From JAJRXR01 sp041987545 (GTDB taxonomy: Bacteria > Planctomycetota > Phycisphaerae > Phycisphaerales > UBA1924), in assembly GCA_041987545.1 (NCBI GenBank), contig JBHIWH010000001.1:806001-870000 (forward strand): a DNA stretch of 64,000 nt, written 5' to 3'. The translations under genes were made by a program, and so were the position numbers. Below are positions 8,269 to 16,380 of this stretch, piece after piece; within the stretch, counting starts at the first letter, position 1; each line of letters begins with the position of its first letter. The notes under the pieces were generated by a model. That model did not search any database. It saw nothing but the letters and a program-made list of their open reading frames with translations, and was not told the DNA's origin.

Positions 8269-9254
8269 GACTCGCCCTCCCCGTCCTCGCCCACGCTGTG
8301 CCCCGTCCGCAGCGCCTGTCGAATCGCCTCGGCGTCGCCCGCGCCGTCCGGCCCGCGGACGATCTCGATGAACACGTCCTCGAGCGTCGGGCGCCGCAGC
8401 TCGATCCGCGAGACCGGCGCCACGTCGATGATGCCCTGCATGACGGCGGGCGGGTCGGCGCCCGGCGCCAGGTGCGCCTCCACGCCGTGCTCCCCGTCGC
8501 CGACGCTCGCCACGCCCGCGACCGCCTCCACGCCCGCCCGGTCGAGCCCGTTGAGGGGTGTGAACGCGATCGTCCGCGGGTCGTGCCGAGTCCGGATCTC
8601 GTCGAGTGTCGCGTCCAGCACCTTGCGCCCGTCGTGGATCATCACGATGTGGTCGCACAGCTGCTCGGCCTGGTGCATCACGTGCGTCGAGAAGATCACC
8701 GTCTTGCCCGCGTCGTGCTGTTCCTGGATCAGGTCGCGGAGCAGCCGCATGTTCACGGGGTCGAGCCCGCTGAATGGCTCGTCGAGGATGATCAGGTCCG
8801 GGTCGTGCAGGATGCAGGCGATGAACTGCACCTTCTGCTGCATGCCCTTGGACAGCTCCTCGCACTTCTTCTTCGCCACGTCGCCCAGCTCAACCCGGTC
8901 GAGCCAGCCCTGGCACTTCCTGCGGAGGTCCGAGCCGCCGCCGAGTCCCTTGAGACGACCCATGTGCTCCAGGAACGAGAGGACCTTCATCTTCCGGTAC
9001 ACGCCCCGCTCCTCGGGGAGGTAGCCGATGCGGTCCTTGCTCTCGACGGCGGACTTCTTGCCCAGCACCTCCAGCTCGCCCGAGTCGGGGAACAGGATGG
9101 ACATGATCATCCGGATCGAGGTCGTCTTGCCCGCGCCGTTGGGCCCGATGAGGCCGTACAACGCCCCCTCGGGCAGTTCCAGGTCGATGCCCTCGACGGC
9201 GACTTTCTTGCCGAAGGTCTTGCGGACCCCGTTCATCCTGATCGCGTATGCCAC
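8265..9254 (-). CDS. ABC transporter ATP-binding protein, NatA-like
   Basis: This 329-residue ATPase powers the permease encoded immediately downstream. It has Walker A GLIGPNGAGKTTS (about 36-48), the signature LSKGMQQKV (about 133), Walker B LIILDEPFSGLD (about 154), and a switch His in STHVMHQAEQL. A C-terminal domain of about 100 residues follows, as in the NatA/EcsA group. GTG at 9254 is preferred; an ATG six codons later would cut the first beta strand. The 111-base gap to the divergent gene at 9366 should hold both promoters. Confidence 0.9.
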   Translation of the reverse strand: MAYAIRMNGVRKTFGKKVAVEGIDLELPEGALYGLIGPNGAGKTTSIRMIMSILFPDSGELEVLGKKSAVESKDRIGYLPEERGVYRKMKVLSFLEHMGRLKGLGGGSDLRRKCQGWLDRVELGDVAKKKCEELSKGMQQKVQFIACILHDPDLIILDEPFSGLDPVNMRLLRDLIQEQHDAGKTVIFSTHVMHQAEQLCDHIVMIHDGRKVLDATLDEIRTRHDPRTIAFTPLNGLDRAGVEAVAGVASVGDGEHGVEAHLAPGADPPAVMQGIIDVAPVSRIELRRPTLEDVFIEIVRGPDGAGDAEAIRQALRTGHSVGEDGEGES

Positions 9255-9365
9255 GAGAGTGAGCCCCGAAAGCGGTGTTGGTGGTTTCCCAGTTAGGATT
9301 GCACACGCCGCGGGTCTCGCCGGCGGCCGGAGATGATACCGACCACGGGGCGAAAGGAGCTGGGG

Positions 9366-9911
9366 ATGAGTGAGCGGACGCAGTGGGTGATGACGGGCGC
9401 GGGGGCGTTGGTCGCGATCGGGATGATGGCGGCGATGGGCGCCCGGGGGATCGAGGCCGCCGCCGCGGAGAACGCGGGCGTGGCGGAGGTCCAGCCGCAG
9501 AACGAGATGGGCGAGCGTCTGGCCGCCGGCCTCCGCGAGACCGAGGGGTGCCTGGGCGTGGACCTGGCCCAGTGGCAGTCGGGCAAGAACACGATCTGCG
9601 CCTGGTTCGAGAACAAGGAAGCCGTCGAGCGGTGGTACTACTCGGACACGCACCAGGGATTCATGGGCGCCGTCGGTGGCAAGGCGGGCGACGACGAGCC
9701 GATGCAGCACGTCAAGACCGAGGGCCCGATCATGGTCATGGCGACCATCTCGTTCAACGGCCCGCCGGCGCTGCCGGGCAGCCGCATCCCCTTCAGCCAG
9801 ATCGCGATCGAGCTGTTCGAGCCCCTGCCGGGCGGGGCACATGTGAATGGACGCCTCGCCCCCGAGAAGTTCAAGGTCGAGCACATGCGGGACCTGACGC
9901 CCGAGGACTGA
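9366..9911 (+). CDS. Exported ABM-like (dimeric alpha/beta barrel) protein
   Basis: A 181-residue protein with an N-terminal hydrophobic segment (WVMTGAGALVAIGMMAAMGA, about 7-26), likely a signal anchor. The region from about 50 to 125 (GCLGVDLAQWQSGKNTICAW...WYYSDTHQGFMGAV) resembles the antibiotic-biosynthesis-monooxygenase fold, where a substrate-facing Trp/His pair lies in the second half. The ATG at 9366 follows AAAGGAG. No enzyme activity can be assigned. It lies 38 bases before prfA. Confidence 0.6.
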   Translation: MSERTQWVMTGAGALVAIGMMAAMGARGIEAAAAENAGVAEVQPQNEMGERLAAGLRETEGCLGVDLAQWQSGKNTICAWFENKEAVERWYYSDTHQGFMGAVGGKAGDDEPMQHVKTEGPIMVMATISFNGPPALPGSRIPFSQIAIELFEPLPGGAHVNGRLAPEKFKVEHMRDLTPED

Positions 9912-9937
9912 CCCGGGTCGCGTCGGGCGCGCCCGCA

Positions 9938-9943
9938 TACCCT
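9938..9943 (+). promoter_or_regulatory. Candidate -10 hexamer of prfA
   Basis: TACCCT lies six bases before the prfA ATG. It belongs to the TANNNT set seen before several genes in this window. Confidence 0.45.
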
Positions 9944-9949
9944 GAGGGC

Positions 9950-11053
9950 ATGTCCGGCGTCGCCAGCGCCATCCCCAGGGCCGTCCTCGACAAGCTCGAC
10001 GAGCTGGACGATCAGTACGCGCAGATGGAGCGCGACCTGGCCGACCCGGCGATCGCCTCGGACCACAACAAGCTCCGCGAGCTGTCGATCAAGCGGGCGG
10101 CGCTCTCCCCGGTCGTCGAGGGGTACCGCCGGTTCAAGGGCCTCGTCGCCGAGGGCGACGAATTGCGGGCGGCGGTCGAGTCGGGCGAGGACGCCGAACT
10201 GGCCGAGATGGCCCGCGCCGAGCTGCCCGAGATCGAGCGCAAGGCCCTCGAGGAGATCGAGAACGTCAAGGCACGGCTGGTGACGGCCGAGGACCGCAAG
10301 GTCGGCAGCGTGATCCTCGAGGTCCGCGCCGGCACGGGCGGCGACGAGGCCGCCCTCTGGGCCCGCGACCTGCTCGACGTCTACACCCGGTACGCGGCCC
10401 GCAAGGGCTGGAAGGTCGAGGAGATGGAGCTGGACGCGGACGCGTCCCTCGGCGGGGTCAAGCGGGCGATCGTCAACATCGCCGGCGAGGGCGTCTGGAG
10501 CGAACTCTCGTTCGAGGCCGGCGTGCACTCGGTCAAGCGCGTGCCCGCGACCGAGAGTCAAGGACGGATCCACACCAGCACGTGCACCGTCGCCGTCCTT
10601 CCCGAGCCGGAAGAAGTGGACGTCAAGATCGACTGGGCGGGCGACGTCGAGGAGCACGTGACGACCGCCCAGGGTCCGGGGGGCCAGAACGTCAACAAGG
10701 TCGCGACGGCGGTCCACCTGGTCCACAAGCCCACGGGCGTCGAGGTCCGCATGCAGGAGACCAAGTCCCAGGCCCAGAACCGGGAGAAGGCCCGCCGCCT
10801 GCTCAAGGCCCGCGTGTACGAGATCGAGCGCGAGAAGGCCGAGGCCGAACGGGCCGCCGAGCGCAAGGGCCAGATCGGCTCCGGCGCCCGGTCGGAGAAG
10901 ATCCGCGTCTACCGGTACCAGGACAACATCGTCGCCGACCAGCGCCTGGGCGAGAAGTTCACCAAGACCGGCGTGATCGACGAGGCGGACCTTGAGCCGC
11001 TGCTCACCGCCCTGATCGAGCAGGAGACGGCCAGAAGGTTGGCGTCATTGTGA
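9950..11053 (+). CDS. prfA: Peptide chain release factor 1
   Basis: This 367-residue factor recognises UAA/UAG stop codons and triggers peptide release. The catalytic GGQ lies in QGPGGQNVNKVATAVHL. The class I release factor core VRAGTGGDEAALWARDLL is present, as is the conserved HTSTCTVAVLP region. The C-terminal AARRLASL is typical. Length fits the family (about 360). The ATG at 9950 has GAGGG close upstream. The stop overlaps the next gene as GTGA. prmC, which often follows prfA, is not here; an unrelated low-GC gene occupies that place. Confidence 0.95.
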   Translation: MSGVASAIPRAVLDKLDELDDQYAQMERDLADPAIASDHNKLRELSIKRAALSPVVEGYRRFKGLVAEGDELRAAVESGEDAELAEMARAELPEIERKALEEIENVKARLVTAEDRKVGSVILEVRAGTGGDEAALWARDLLDVYTRYAARKGWKVEEMELDADASLGGVKRAIVNIAGEGVWSELSFEAGVHSVKRVPATESQGRIHTSTCTVAVLPEPEEVDVKIDWAGDVEEHVTTAQGPGGQNVNKVATAVHLVHKPTGVEVRMQETKSQAQNREKARRLLKARVYEIEREKAEAERAAERKGQIGSGARSEKIRVYRYQDNIVADQRLGEKFTKTGVIDEADLEPLLTALIEQETARRLASL

Positions 11054-11736
11054 GCGTGCCAGACTCTCAAGCCGCAATGCTACATCTCTGCAAGCGACCA
11101 GGCGCTACGGATGCAGAGCTCGATCAGGTGAGCACGATTCTGCGATTGCTGGCTTCGGCATCGCAGATGAACGCTGCTCTGCGTGCGATTGGGCGCATCG
11201 GGCTTCCCAAGAGCCAGACCGAGCGTTACGACAGCTTTGTCTATTTCTCGATTGCAGTTTCCGCACTCGGCGAGCTACTTCGAGTCCTCGAGGATAAGCC
11301 GATGCAAGTCGGCATTGACGCGGTAGAGTCCAGGCTCTCGCCGAAGAGCCTTGAGTGCTACTCGAGGCTACGGCGACAGCCTCCGGATCAGTTGGTTCTT
11401 GCTGCTCGGCGCACGCGTGATAAACATGTCGCCCATCACGATCCTGAAGTTTTCAAGACGTACAGTCAGCGGATACGAACGCAGGATATAGACTTGATGG
11501 TTACAGACGGCGAGGGGACCAACTACGACACGGCACATGTGGCAAGTATCGACGCAGCGTACGTCGATACAATGACGAAGCTCTTCCCGGGCAAGGACAT
11601 GAATGATGTGTATGGCGACTTGGCGGTGCTCGTTGGGCATGCCAGCAACCTAGTGGCCGAGTTTGCGATGTTGTTGCTGGAAGAATCCGGTTTCAACACG
11701 GAAACGCGGCCGCCATCGCCACTTCCCGAGGCCTAG
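11050..11736 (+). CDS. HEPN/AbiU2-like protein, probably horizontally acquired
   Basis: A mostly helical 228-residue protein. The segment ARRTRDKHVAHHD (about residue 120) matches the RxxxxxH signature of HEPN ribonuclease-like domains, with closest resemblance to the AbiU2 type of phage-abortive-infection proteins. The GTG start at 11050 overlaps the prfA stop. Two sampled 60-base lines are 50-53% GC, far below the surroundings, and codon use differs. No antitoxin-like partner gene is adjacent. A defence or RNA-cleavage role is inference; the gene could also be a degenerate member with no activity. Confidence 0.6.
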   Translation: MSVPDSQAAMLHLCKRPGATDAELDQVSTILRLLASASQMNAALRAIGRIGLPKSQTERYDSFVYFSIAVSALGELLRVLEDKPMQVGIDAVESRLSPKSLECYSRLRRQPPDQLVLAARRTRDKHVAHHDPEVFKTYSQRIRTQDIDLMVTDGEGTNYDTAHVASIDAAYVDTMTKLFPGKDMNDVYGDLAVLVGHASNLVAEFAMLLLEESGFNTETRPPSPLPEA

Positions 11737-11742
11737 TGGACG

Positions 11743-11786
11743 ATGGGAACCCTGATCTGCGCTCCGATCATGGTCCACGACACGCC
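11743..11786 (+). repeat. Copy of the first 44 nt of aroDE
   Basis: Bases 11743-11786 match 12316-12359, the start of aroDE, at 40 of 44 positions, and the last 31 bases are identical. The copy encodes MGTLICAPIMVHDTP and then runs into a stop three codons later. It begins seven bases after the HEPN-like gene and ends where an ankyrin gene fragment begins. Confidence 0.9.
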
Positions 11787-11923
11787 GCGACGTTGAGCGA
11801 GGTGGCGCCGAAGCTGTCCGGATCGTGCGCGTCGAGCAGGCCGCGCTCGTCGGCGGCGAGGCGGCGGATCGCGTCGTGGTCGGCGGAGCGGATGGCCTCG
11901 AAGAACGCGAGCGCGTGGGCCAT
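11787..11923 (-). pseudogene. Truncated ankyrin-repeat gene, 5' fragment
   Basis: Reading leftward from an ATG at 11923, 45 codons encode an ankyrin-like N-terminus: AFFEAIRSADHDAIRRLA, then LLDAHDPDSFGATSLNVAA, which matches the usual GxTPLHxAA ankyrin turn. The frame then enters the 44-nt aroDE copy and stops. Complete ankyrin proteins have several repeats, so this is the remnant of a larger gene cut at the repeat junction. Confidence 0.6.
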
Positions 11924-11983
11924 GCCGGTGTACACCCGGCCTCGGCCCCGGGGCCGGGGGTGTGGGGTGTTCCGCCAAGAGAA

Positions 11984-12009
11984 CGCCCGCGGCAACGATG
12001 CCGCGGGCG
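11984..12009 (-). terminator. Possible intrinsic terminator, minus strand
   Basis: A perfect 11-bp stem (11984-11994 with 11999-12009) has an ACGA/TCGT loop. On the minus strand it is followed by TTCTCTT, a weak T-rich tail. It could end a transcript from the hairpin-rich stretch to its right. Confidence 0.4.
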
Positions 12010-12301
12010 TGTCGCGCCGGAATCGACAAACGGCCCGCCGACCCGGCCCGTGGGGTGCGTCCGCCGGATTCGCCACCGCGCGGCAGCCGCCCGAACCCAT
12101 GTGGAAGACCGCCCGCGGGGTGAGGCCCGCGGACGGCGAGCGTCGCTGTCGGCGACCAACGTCGCGCCGCCGCGCCAGCGCGCCAGAGGGGGGCGTCCGA
12201 GAGGAGCACGGACACCACGCAGGGGCGATCAACGCCCTGCGCGTCCTCAACGGCGGTTTCGGCGCGGGCGAGCCCCCAGATTCACCCGCTCCCACGGGCC
12301 G
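12010..12301 (-). ncRNA. Hairpin-rich non-coding stretch, candidate structured RNA
   Basis: No convincing protein is encoded on either strand between the ankyrin fragment and aroDE. Several strong hairpins are visible: 12114-12120 with 12127-12133, 12192-12199 with 12209-12216 (one wobble pair), and 12218-12227 with 12233-12241. A terminator-like hairpin lies just to the left at 11984-12009, so a minus-strand RNA is the better guess. It does not match tmRNA, SRP RNA or 5S rRNA by eye, and a 6S-like RNA can be neither shown nor excluded. Confidence 0.3.
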
Positions 12302-12307
12302 TACACT
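12302..12307 (+). promoter_or_regulatory. Candidate -10 hexamer of aroDE
   Basis: TACACT lies eight bases before the aroDE ATG, with only CCGCCCCC between and no Shine-Dalgarno sequence. A transcript from it would be leaderless or nearly so. Confidence 0.5.
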
Positions 12308-12315
12308 CCGCCCCC

Positions 12316-13968
12316 ATGGGCACGCTCGTCTGCGCTCCGATCATGGTCCACGACACGCCCCTGGCGCTCGCGGTCGCCGCCCGGGCCCGGGATCTGGGCG
12401 CCGACCTGGCCGAGTATCGCGTGGACGAGCTGTTCTCCGGCGAGCCCGGCGACGAGGGGGCGATCCTGAGTCTGGTCGCCGACTCGCCCCTGCCCTGCAT
12501 CGTGACCTGCCGCCCGACGTGGGAGGGCGGGTCATGCGACGCGGACGACGACGCCCGGGTGTCGATGTTCGAGCGGCTCGGCACCGCCGACCACCCGCCC
12601 CGGTACATCGACGTCGAGCTGGCCGCCTACGACCGGTCGGCGAACCTCCGCCAGAAGGTCGGCCTGGCGATCGAGCACGCGGGCCAGGTCCGCGACGTGC
12701 GGACATCGCTGATCCTGTCCACGCACGACTTCGAGAAGCGCCCGCCGGACCTGACCCGCCGCGTGCTGGCGATGAGCGGGCACGAGGCCGCGGCCGTCCA
12801 CAAGGTCGCCTTCCACGCCCGCAGCCTCCGCGACAACCTCGAGCTGTTCGACCTGCTCAGCGAGCGGACCAAGCCGACGATCGCGCTGGGGATGGGCGAG
12901 TTCGGGCTCCTCAGCCGCGTGCTCGCGCCCAAGTTCGGCGCCTTCCTGACCTTCGCCTCCGTCGCGTCCACGGAGGTCACCGCCCCGGGCCAGCCGACCA
13001 TCGCCGACCTCCTGGGCCTGTACCGCTTCCGCTCGATCGGGCCCGAGACGCTGGTCTACGGCGTGGTGGGCTGGCCCGTCGCCCACTCGCTCTCGCCCGC
13101 GGTCCACAACGCGGGCTTCGAGGCCGTCGGGCACGACGGCGTGTACGTCCCCATGCCCATCGCGGTCGGCGAGGGCGATCGGCACGACGCCGACGGCGCC
13201 TACGAGAGCTTCAAGGCGACCATGCTCGCGATGATCGACCACCCGCGGCTGGACCTGTCGGGCGTCAGCGTGACGATCCCGCACAAGCAGAGCCTCGTCC
13301 GCCTGGCCCGCGAGCAGGGCTGGGCCATCGACGCGCTGAGCGAGGCGTGCGGCGCCGGGAACACGCTGACGATCTCCCGCGCCGGCGGGCGCGTGCAGGC
13401 GAGCGTCACGAACACGGACGCGCCGGCCGCCGCGGCGTGCCTCGAGGACCGGGTCGGCGTCTTGGCTGGCAAGACGGTTGCCATCATCGGCGCCGGTGGC
13501 GTCGCCCGCGCGATCGCCGCGGGTGTCGCGGCCAAGGGCGGGCGCGTCCTCGTCGTCAACCGCACCCGTGAGCGGGCCGAGGGCCTGGTCGCCGCGCTGG
13601 CCGAGGCGGGCCTGGGCGACGCCCCGGCGACGGCGATCGACATGGGCGAACTCGCGGACGCCGCCCCCGACGCGATCGTCAATGCGACCCCCGTCGGCAT
13701 GGCCGGCGGGCCCGCGCCCGACGAGGCGCCGATCAACGAGGATGTCCTCGCCTCACTCCCCGCACACGCGGCGGTCTTCGACACGGTGTACAACCCGGTC
13801 CGCACGCCCCTGCTCGCGATGGCCGCGTCCATGAACCGCCCGACAATGGACGGCGTCGGCATGTTCGTCCGCCAGGCGGCGCTGCAGTTCGAGACCTGGA
13901 CCGGCGCCAGGGCCCCGACGCAGCTCTTCGAGCGGATTGTCCGAGAGAAGCTCGCCGAGCCGGATTAG
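12316..13968 (+). CDS. aroDE: Bifunctional 3-dehydroquinate dehydratase / shikimate dehydrogenase
   Basis: A 550-residue fusion catalysing two consecutive steps of the shikimate pathway. Residues 1-230 are a type I dehydroquinase, with catalytic His in LILSTHDFEKRP and the Schiff-base Lys in AAAVHKVAFHA. Residues about 245-545 are AroE, with the shikimate-binding PVAHSLSPAVHN, the catalytic Lys in VTIPHKQSL, the NADP loop IIGAGGVARAIA and the NRTRERA motif. The same domain order occurs in plants and other planctomycetes. The stop overlaps the convergent dehydratase gene by four bases. A partial copy of its start lies at 11743-11786. Confidence 0.93.
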   Translation: MGTLVCAPIMVHDTPLALAVAARARDLGADLAEYRVDELFSGEPGDEGAILSLVADSPLPCIVTCRPTWEGGSCDADDDARVSMFERLGTADHPPRYIDVELAAYDRSANLRQKVGLAIEHAGQVRDVRTSLILSTHDFEKRPPDLTRRVLAMSGHEAAAVHKVAFHARSLRDNLELFDLLSERTKPTIALGMGEFGLLSRVLAPKFGAFLTFASVASTEVTAPGQPTIADLLGLYRFRSIGPETLVYGVVGWPVAHSLSPAVHNAGFEAVGHDGVYVPMPIAVGEGDRHDADGAYESFKATMLAMIDHPRLDLSGVSVTIPHKQSLVRLAREQGWAIDALSEACGAGNTLTISRAGGRVQASVTNTDAPAAAACLEDRVGVLAGKTVAIIGAGGVARAIAAGVAAKGGRVLVVNRTRERAEGLVAALAEAGLGDAPATAIDMGELADAAPDAIVNATPVGMAGGPAPDEAPINEDVLASLPAHAAVFDTVYNPVRTPLLAMAASMNRPTMDGVGMFVRQAALQFETWTGARAPTQLFERIVREKLAEPD

Positions 13969-14495
13969 CCAGCAGCCGCGGGCATCTCGACGCCGCTCGT
14001 CCGCAGCAGCGTCCGGAACGTCTCGCCGAACACGAAGTTGTGCTCGGGGAACGCCCGCCCGGCCATGTTGTTGTCCAGGTGCGAGAACATCAGGTCGATC
14101 GCCCCGATCAGCTGCGCCGGCAGCGGGCCCTCCGGCCCCGGACGGATGATCTCGACCACGCCCCGCGTCGAGGCGCCGATCCCGGTCATCGACTCGATCG
14201 CGGCCGTGTACCGCAGCTGATCACCCGGGATCGCCTCGGCCTCCAGCTCGGCGCGCCCGACCTTCGCCAGCACGACCTTCTCGCGGAAACCCTCGGCGTG
14301 CCCCACCAGGATCCCCGCCGTCTGCGCCATCCCCTCGATGATCAGCGACGCGGGCATGATCGGCGTCGGCGCCCGTTCGCCCGAGGGGCCGAAATGCTCG
14401 TGCAGGTGGTCTTCGGACAGCGAGACGCTCTTGACCGTCACGATCCGCTCCCGCGGCAGCAACTCGACGACCCGATCGATCCACATCCAACGCAT
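13965..14495 (-). CDS. FabZ-like 3-hydroxyacyl-ACP dehydratase
   Basis: The 176-residue protein has a hotdog fold of the FabA/FabZ type. The N-terminus (MWIDRVVELLPRERIVTVKSV) and the region HFGPSGERAPTPIMPASLIIEGMAQTAGIL match FabZ, but the usual HFPGxPVxPG loop carries an insertion. The central helix and Glu (IIEGMAQ) are kept. ATG at 14495 is chosen because residues before it do not look like the family. It is the last gene of a dehydratase-ACP-dehydratase set on the minus strand. This suggests a dedicated acyl-chain pathway rather than housekeeping fatty acid synthesis. Confidence 0.75.
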   Translation of the reverse strand: MRWMWIDRVVELLPRERIVTVKSVSLSEDHLHEHFGPSGERAPTPIMPASLIIEGMAQTAGILVGHAEGFREKVVLAKVGRAELEAEAIPGDQLRYTAAIESMTGIGASTRGVVEIIRPGPEGPLPAQLIGAIDLMFSHLDNNMAGRAFPEHNFVFGETFRTLLRTSGVEMPAAAG

Positions 14496-14529
14496 CAGTG
14501 ACTCTCGCTCCCGAGCGTGCTCACCGTGA

Positions 14530-14916
14530 TCAGGCCGACTGGAGCTTCCGCTCGCAGAAGTCCACGAGCGCATTGACGGTGAAGATGTTGGCCACGTTCT
14601 GGACCGAGCGGTCCTTCTCGAGCTCGGAGAAGTCGAAGTGGGGGAGCTTCTCGCGCAGCTCGGCCAGGCCCTTGTCCGTGACCTTGCCGCCCTCGACGTA
14701 CTCCGGGTTCTGCGTCACGCCCTCGGGGAACAGCTCTCCCTGGGCGATCTTGAACCCGAAAGCCTGCTCGAGCTTGAAGGAGATGTCGAGGATGTCGATC
14801 GACTCGGCGCCCAGGTCGGCGATCAGCTTCGAGTCGGGGGTCACCTCGTCCTCGTCCACCGCCAGCGCGTCGACCAGCACGTCCCTGACCTTGTCCAGAA
14901 TCTCGTCTCGGGTCAT
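14530..14916 (-). CDS. Acyl carrier protein, long form
   Basis: A 128-residue carrier protein. The phosphopantetheine attachment site is the Ser in ADLGAESIDILDIS (about residue 38), the usual DSL region being ESI. The first 55 residues match normal ACP. An extra stretch of about 45 residues lies before the last helix, making it longer than the usual 75-80. It lies between two FabZ-like genes, so it probably carries intermediates for both. The product of the pathway is unknown. Confidence 0.85.
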   Translation of the reverse strand: MTRDEILDKVRDVLVDALAVDEDEVTPDSKLIADLGAESIDILDISFKLEQAFGFKIAQGELFPEGVTQNPEYVEGGKVTDKGLAELREKLPHFDFSELEKDRSVQNVANIFTVNALVDFCERKLQSA

Positions 14917-14976
14917 CCGTCTTCCTCGGGAACCGGTTCGGGCCCGCCCCCTTCCGCGGGCGGGCGTGGGGGCATG

Positions 14977-15420
14977 CTACGCGTACGCGCGGTGGGCGCC
15001 CAGTTTGGCCCCGCCCGGCCGGGCGACCCTGGCCGGGCGGAGCGTGAACCGCCCGCTGGCCGCGACCACCCCGTCCGAGGCGTCGGCGCCCTCGTTCTCC
15101 AGGATCTCGACCCGCCCCCGGTAATCAGGCCCCTCGCCCGCGAGGGTGACCTCGATCCGGATCGTCGCGCCCGCGTCCACGAACCGCCCGTACTTCAGAG
15201 CGCGGACCGCGCCCAGCACGAGGGGCGGGCTCGACTGGTCCCCGGGGTCCGCGTGCTCGCGGGCCGCCTGGACCATCGCCTCGAGCATCAGCACCCCGGG
15301 CAGCACCGGGAACGTCGGGAAGTGGTCGCGCAGGTAGTCGGCGGCCGGGTCGATGCGCGTCGTCGCGACCAGGCGACGTTCGTCGCGCTCGAGCACACGG
15401 TCGATCATGCGGAAACTCAT
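14977..15420 (-). CDS. FabZ-like 3-hydroxyacyl-ACP dehydratase
   Basis: A 147-residue hotdog-fold dehydratase. It opens with MIDRVLERDERRLVATTRI and has the active-site His and helix in DYLRDHFPTFPVLPGVLMLEAMVQAA, close to canonical FabZ (HFPGxPVxPGVLxxEA). The start at 15420 fits the family N-terminus. It is the first gene of the three-gene set. Its start is 84 bases from the divergent recO start, so the promoter must lie in that short gap. Confidence 0.82.
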   Translation of the reverse strand: MSFRMIDRVLERDERRLVATTRIDPAADYLRDHFPTFPVLPGVLMLEAMVQAAREHADPGDQSSPPLVLGAVRALKYGRFVDAGATIRIEVTLAGEGPDYRGRVEILENEGADASDGVVAASGRFTLRPARVARPGGAKLGAHRAYA

Positions 15421-15490
15421 GGGGGACAGGGTAGCCGGGCGCCCCCGTGCTGTGGTGGAGCCCCGGGCGATCCGGGCGCCGCCAGCCCGC

Positions 15491-15496
15491 TACGCT
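15491..15496 (+). promoter_or_regulatory. Candidate -10 hexamer of recO
   Basis: TACGCT lies eight bases before the recO GTG start. No Shine-Dalgarno sequence is present, as expected for a leaderless transcript. Confidence 0.45.
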
Positions 15497-15504
15497 CACC
15501 CCGC

Positions 15505-16284
15505 GTGCCCACGATCACCGACGAGGCGGTCTGCATCAGGCAGTGGGACTGGTCGGAGACGAGCCAGACGGTGTCCCTCTTCACCCGCGCCTCGGGCGTC
15601 GTCCGGGGCGTCGCCAAGGGCTCCAAGCGGCCCAAGTCCCCGTTCTCCGGCGGGCTCGAGGTCCTGACCAGGGGCGAGCTGACCGCGACCCTCAAGCGCC
15701 CCGGCGCCCTGTCGATCATCACGAGCTGGGAGCTCCGCGAGCCCTACTCGGCCCTCCGCCGCGACCTCGTGCGGTATCACACCGGCGTGCTGCTGGCGGA
15801 CCTGCTGCACCACGCGCTCCGCGAGGAGGACCCGCACACGGAGCTGTACGACCGCGCGGTCGAGACCCTCGATGGGCTGGCCGACGACGCGGGCGACCCG
15901 TCGTCGCTCCTGCTGGGGTTCCAGCTCGCGCTGGCGCGCGAGACCGGGCACCGCCCGGAGCTCGCCCGCCGCGCCGACACCGGCGCCCCCGTCGAGCCCG
16001 CGCCGACGCACTGCTTCTGTCCCGAGCTGGGCGGGCTGGTCCCGGACCCGCCCCCTCCGGGGATCCCGGGCCCCGTCTGGCGGGTCCGAGAAGAGACCGT
16101 CCGGGCGCTCCGCGCCGGCGCCGAGAACCACGGAGAGCCCTGCCCCGCCCCCGCGCTCGTGCGGGCGAACAAGCTGCTGGCGGCGTTCCTGGGCGATCGC
16201 CTGGGCTTTGAGTCGCCCGCGTTGGGCCCCTGGCTGGCCGTGGTCGAGGCCGCCGGCGGGGTCCAGAGTGCCCCGGACGAGTGA
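15505..16284 (+). CDS. recO: DNA repair protein RecO
   Basis: A 259-residue protein of the RecFOR pathway, which loads RecA at single-strand gaps. The N-terminal OB-fold is seen in EAVCIRQWDWSETSQTVSLFTRASGVVRGVAKGSKRPKS, with the family pattern of strand, SExS, GKGxRK-like. The helical C-terminal part follows, but the zinc-binding Cys quartet of some RecO proteins is largely absent. The GTG at 15505 is supported by the family N-terminus and by a TACGCT element eight bases upstream. Confidence 0.88.
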   Translation: MPTITDEAVCIRQWDWSETSQTVSLFTRASGVVRGVAKGSKRPKSPFSGGLEVLTRGELTATLKRPGALSIITSWELREPYSALRRDLVRYHTGVLLADLLHHALREEDPHTELYDRAVETLDGLADDAGDPSSLLLGFQLALARETGHRPELARRADTGAPVEPAPTHCFCPELGGLVPDPPPPGIPGPVWRVREETVRALRAGAENHGEPCPAPALVRANKLLAAFLGDRLGFESPALGPWLAVVEAAGGVQSAPDE

Positions 16285-16380
16285 AGTCGCCCCGGGCGAG
16301 CGTCGATGAGTGCCCGTATCCGCGGGGCGCACGGATGCGCGCGGCCGCGGCACGGCGCACGAGGCGCCCGCGAGAGCGGC

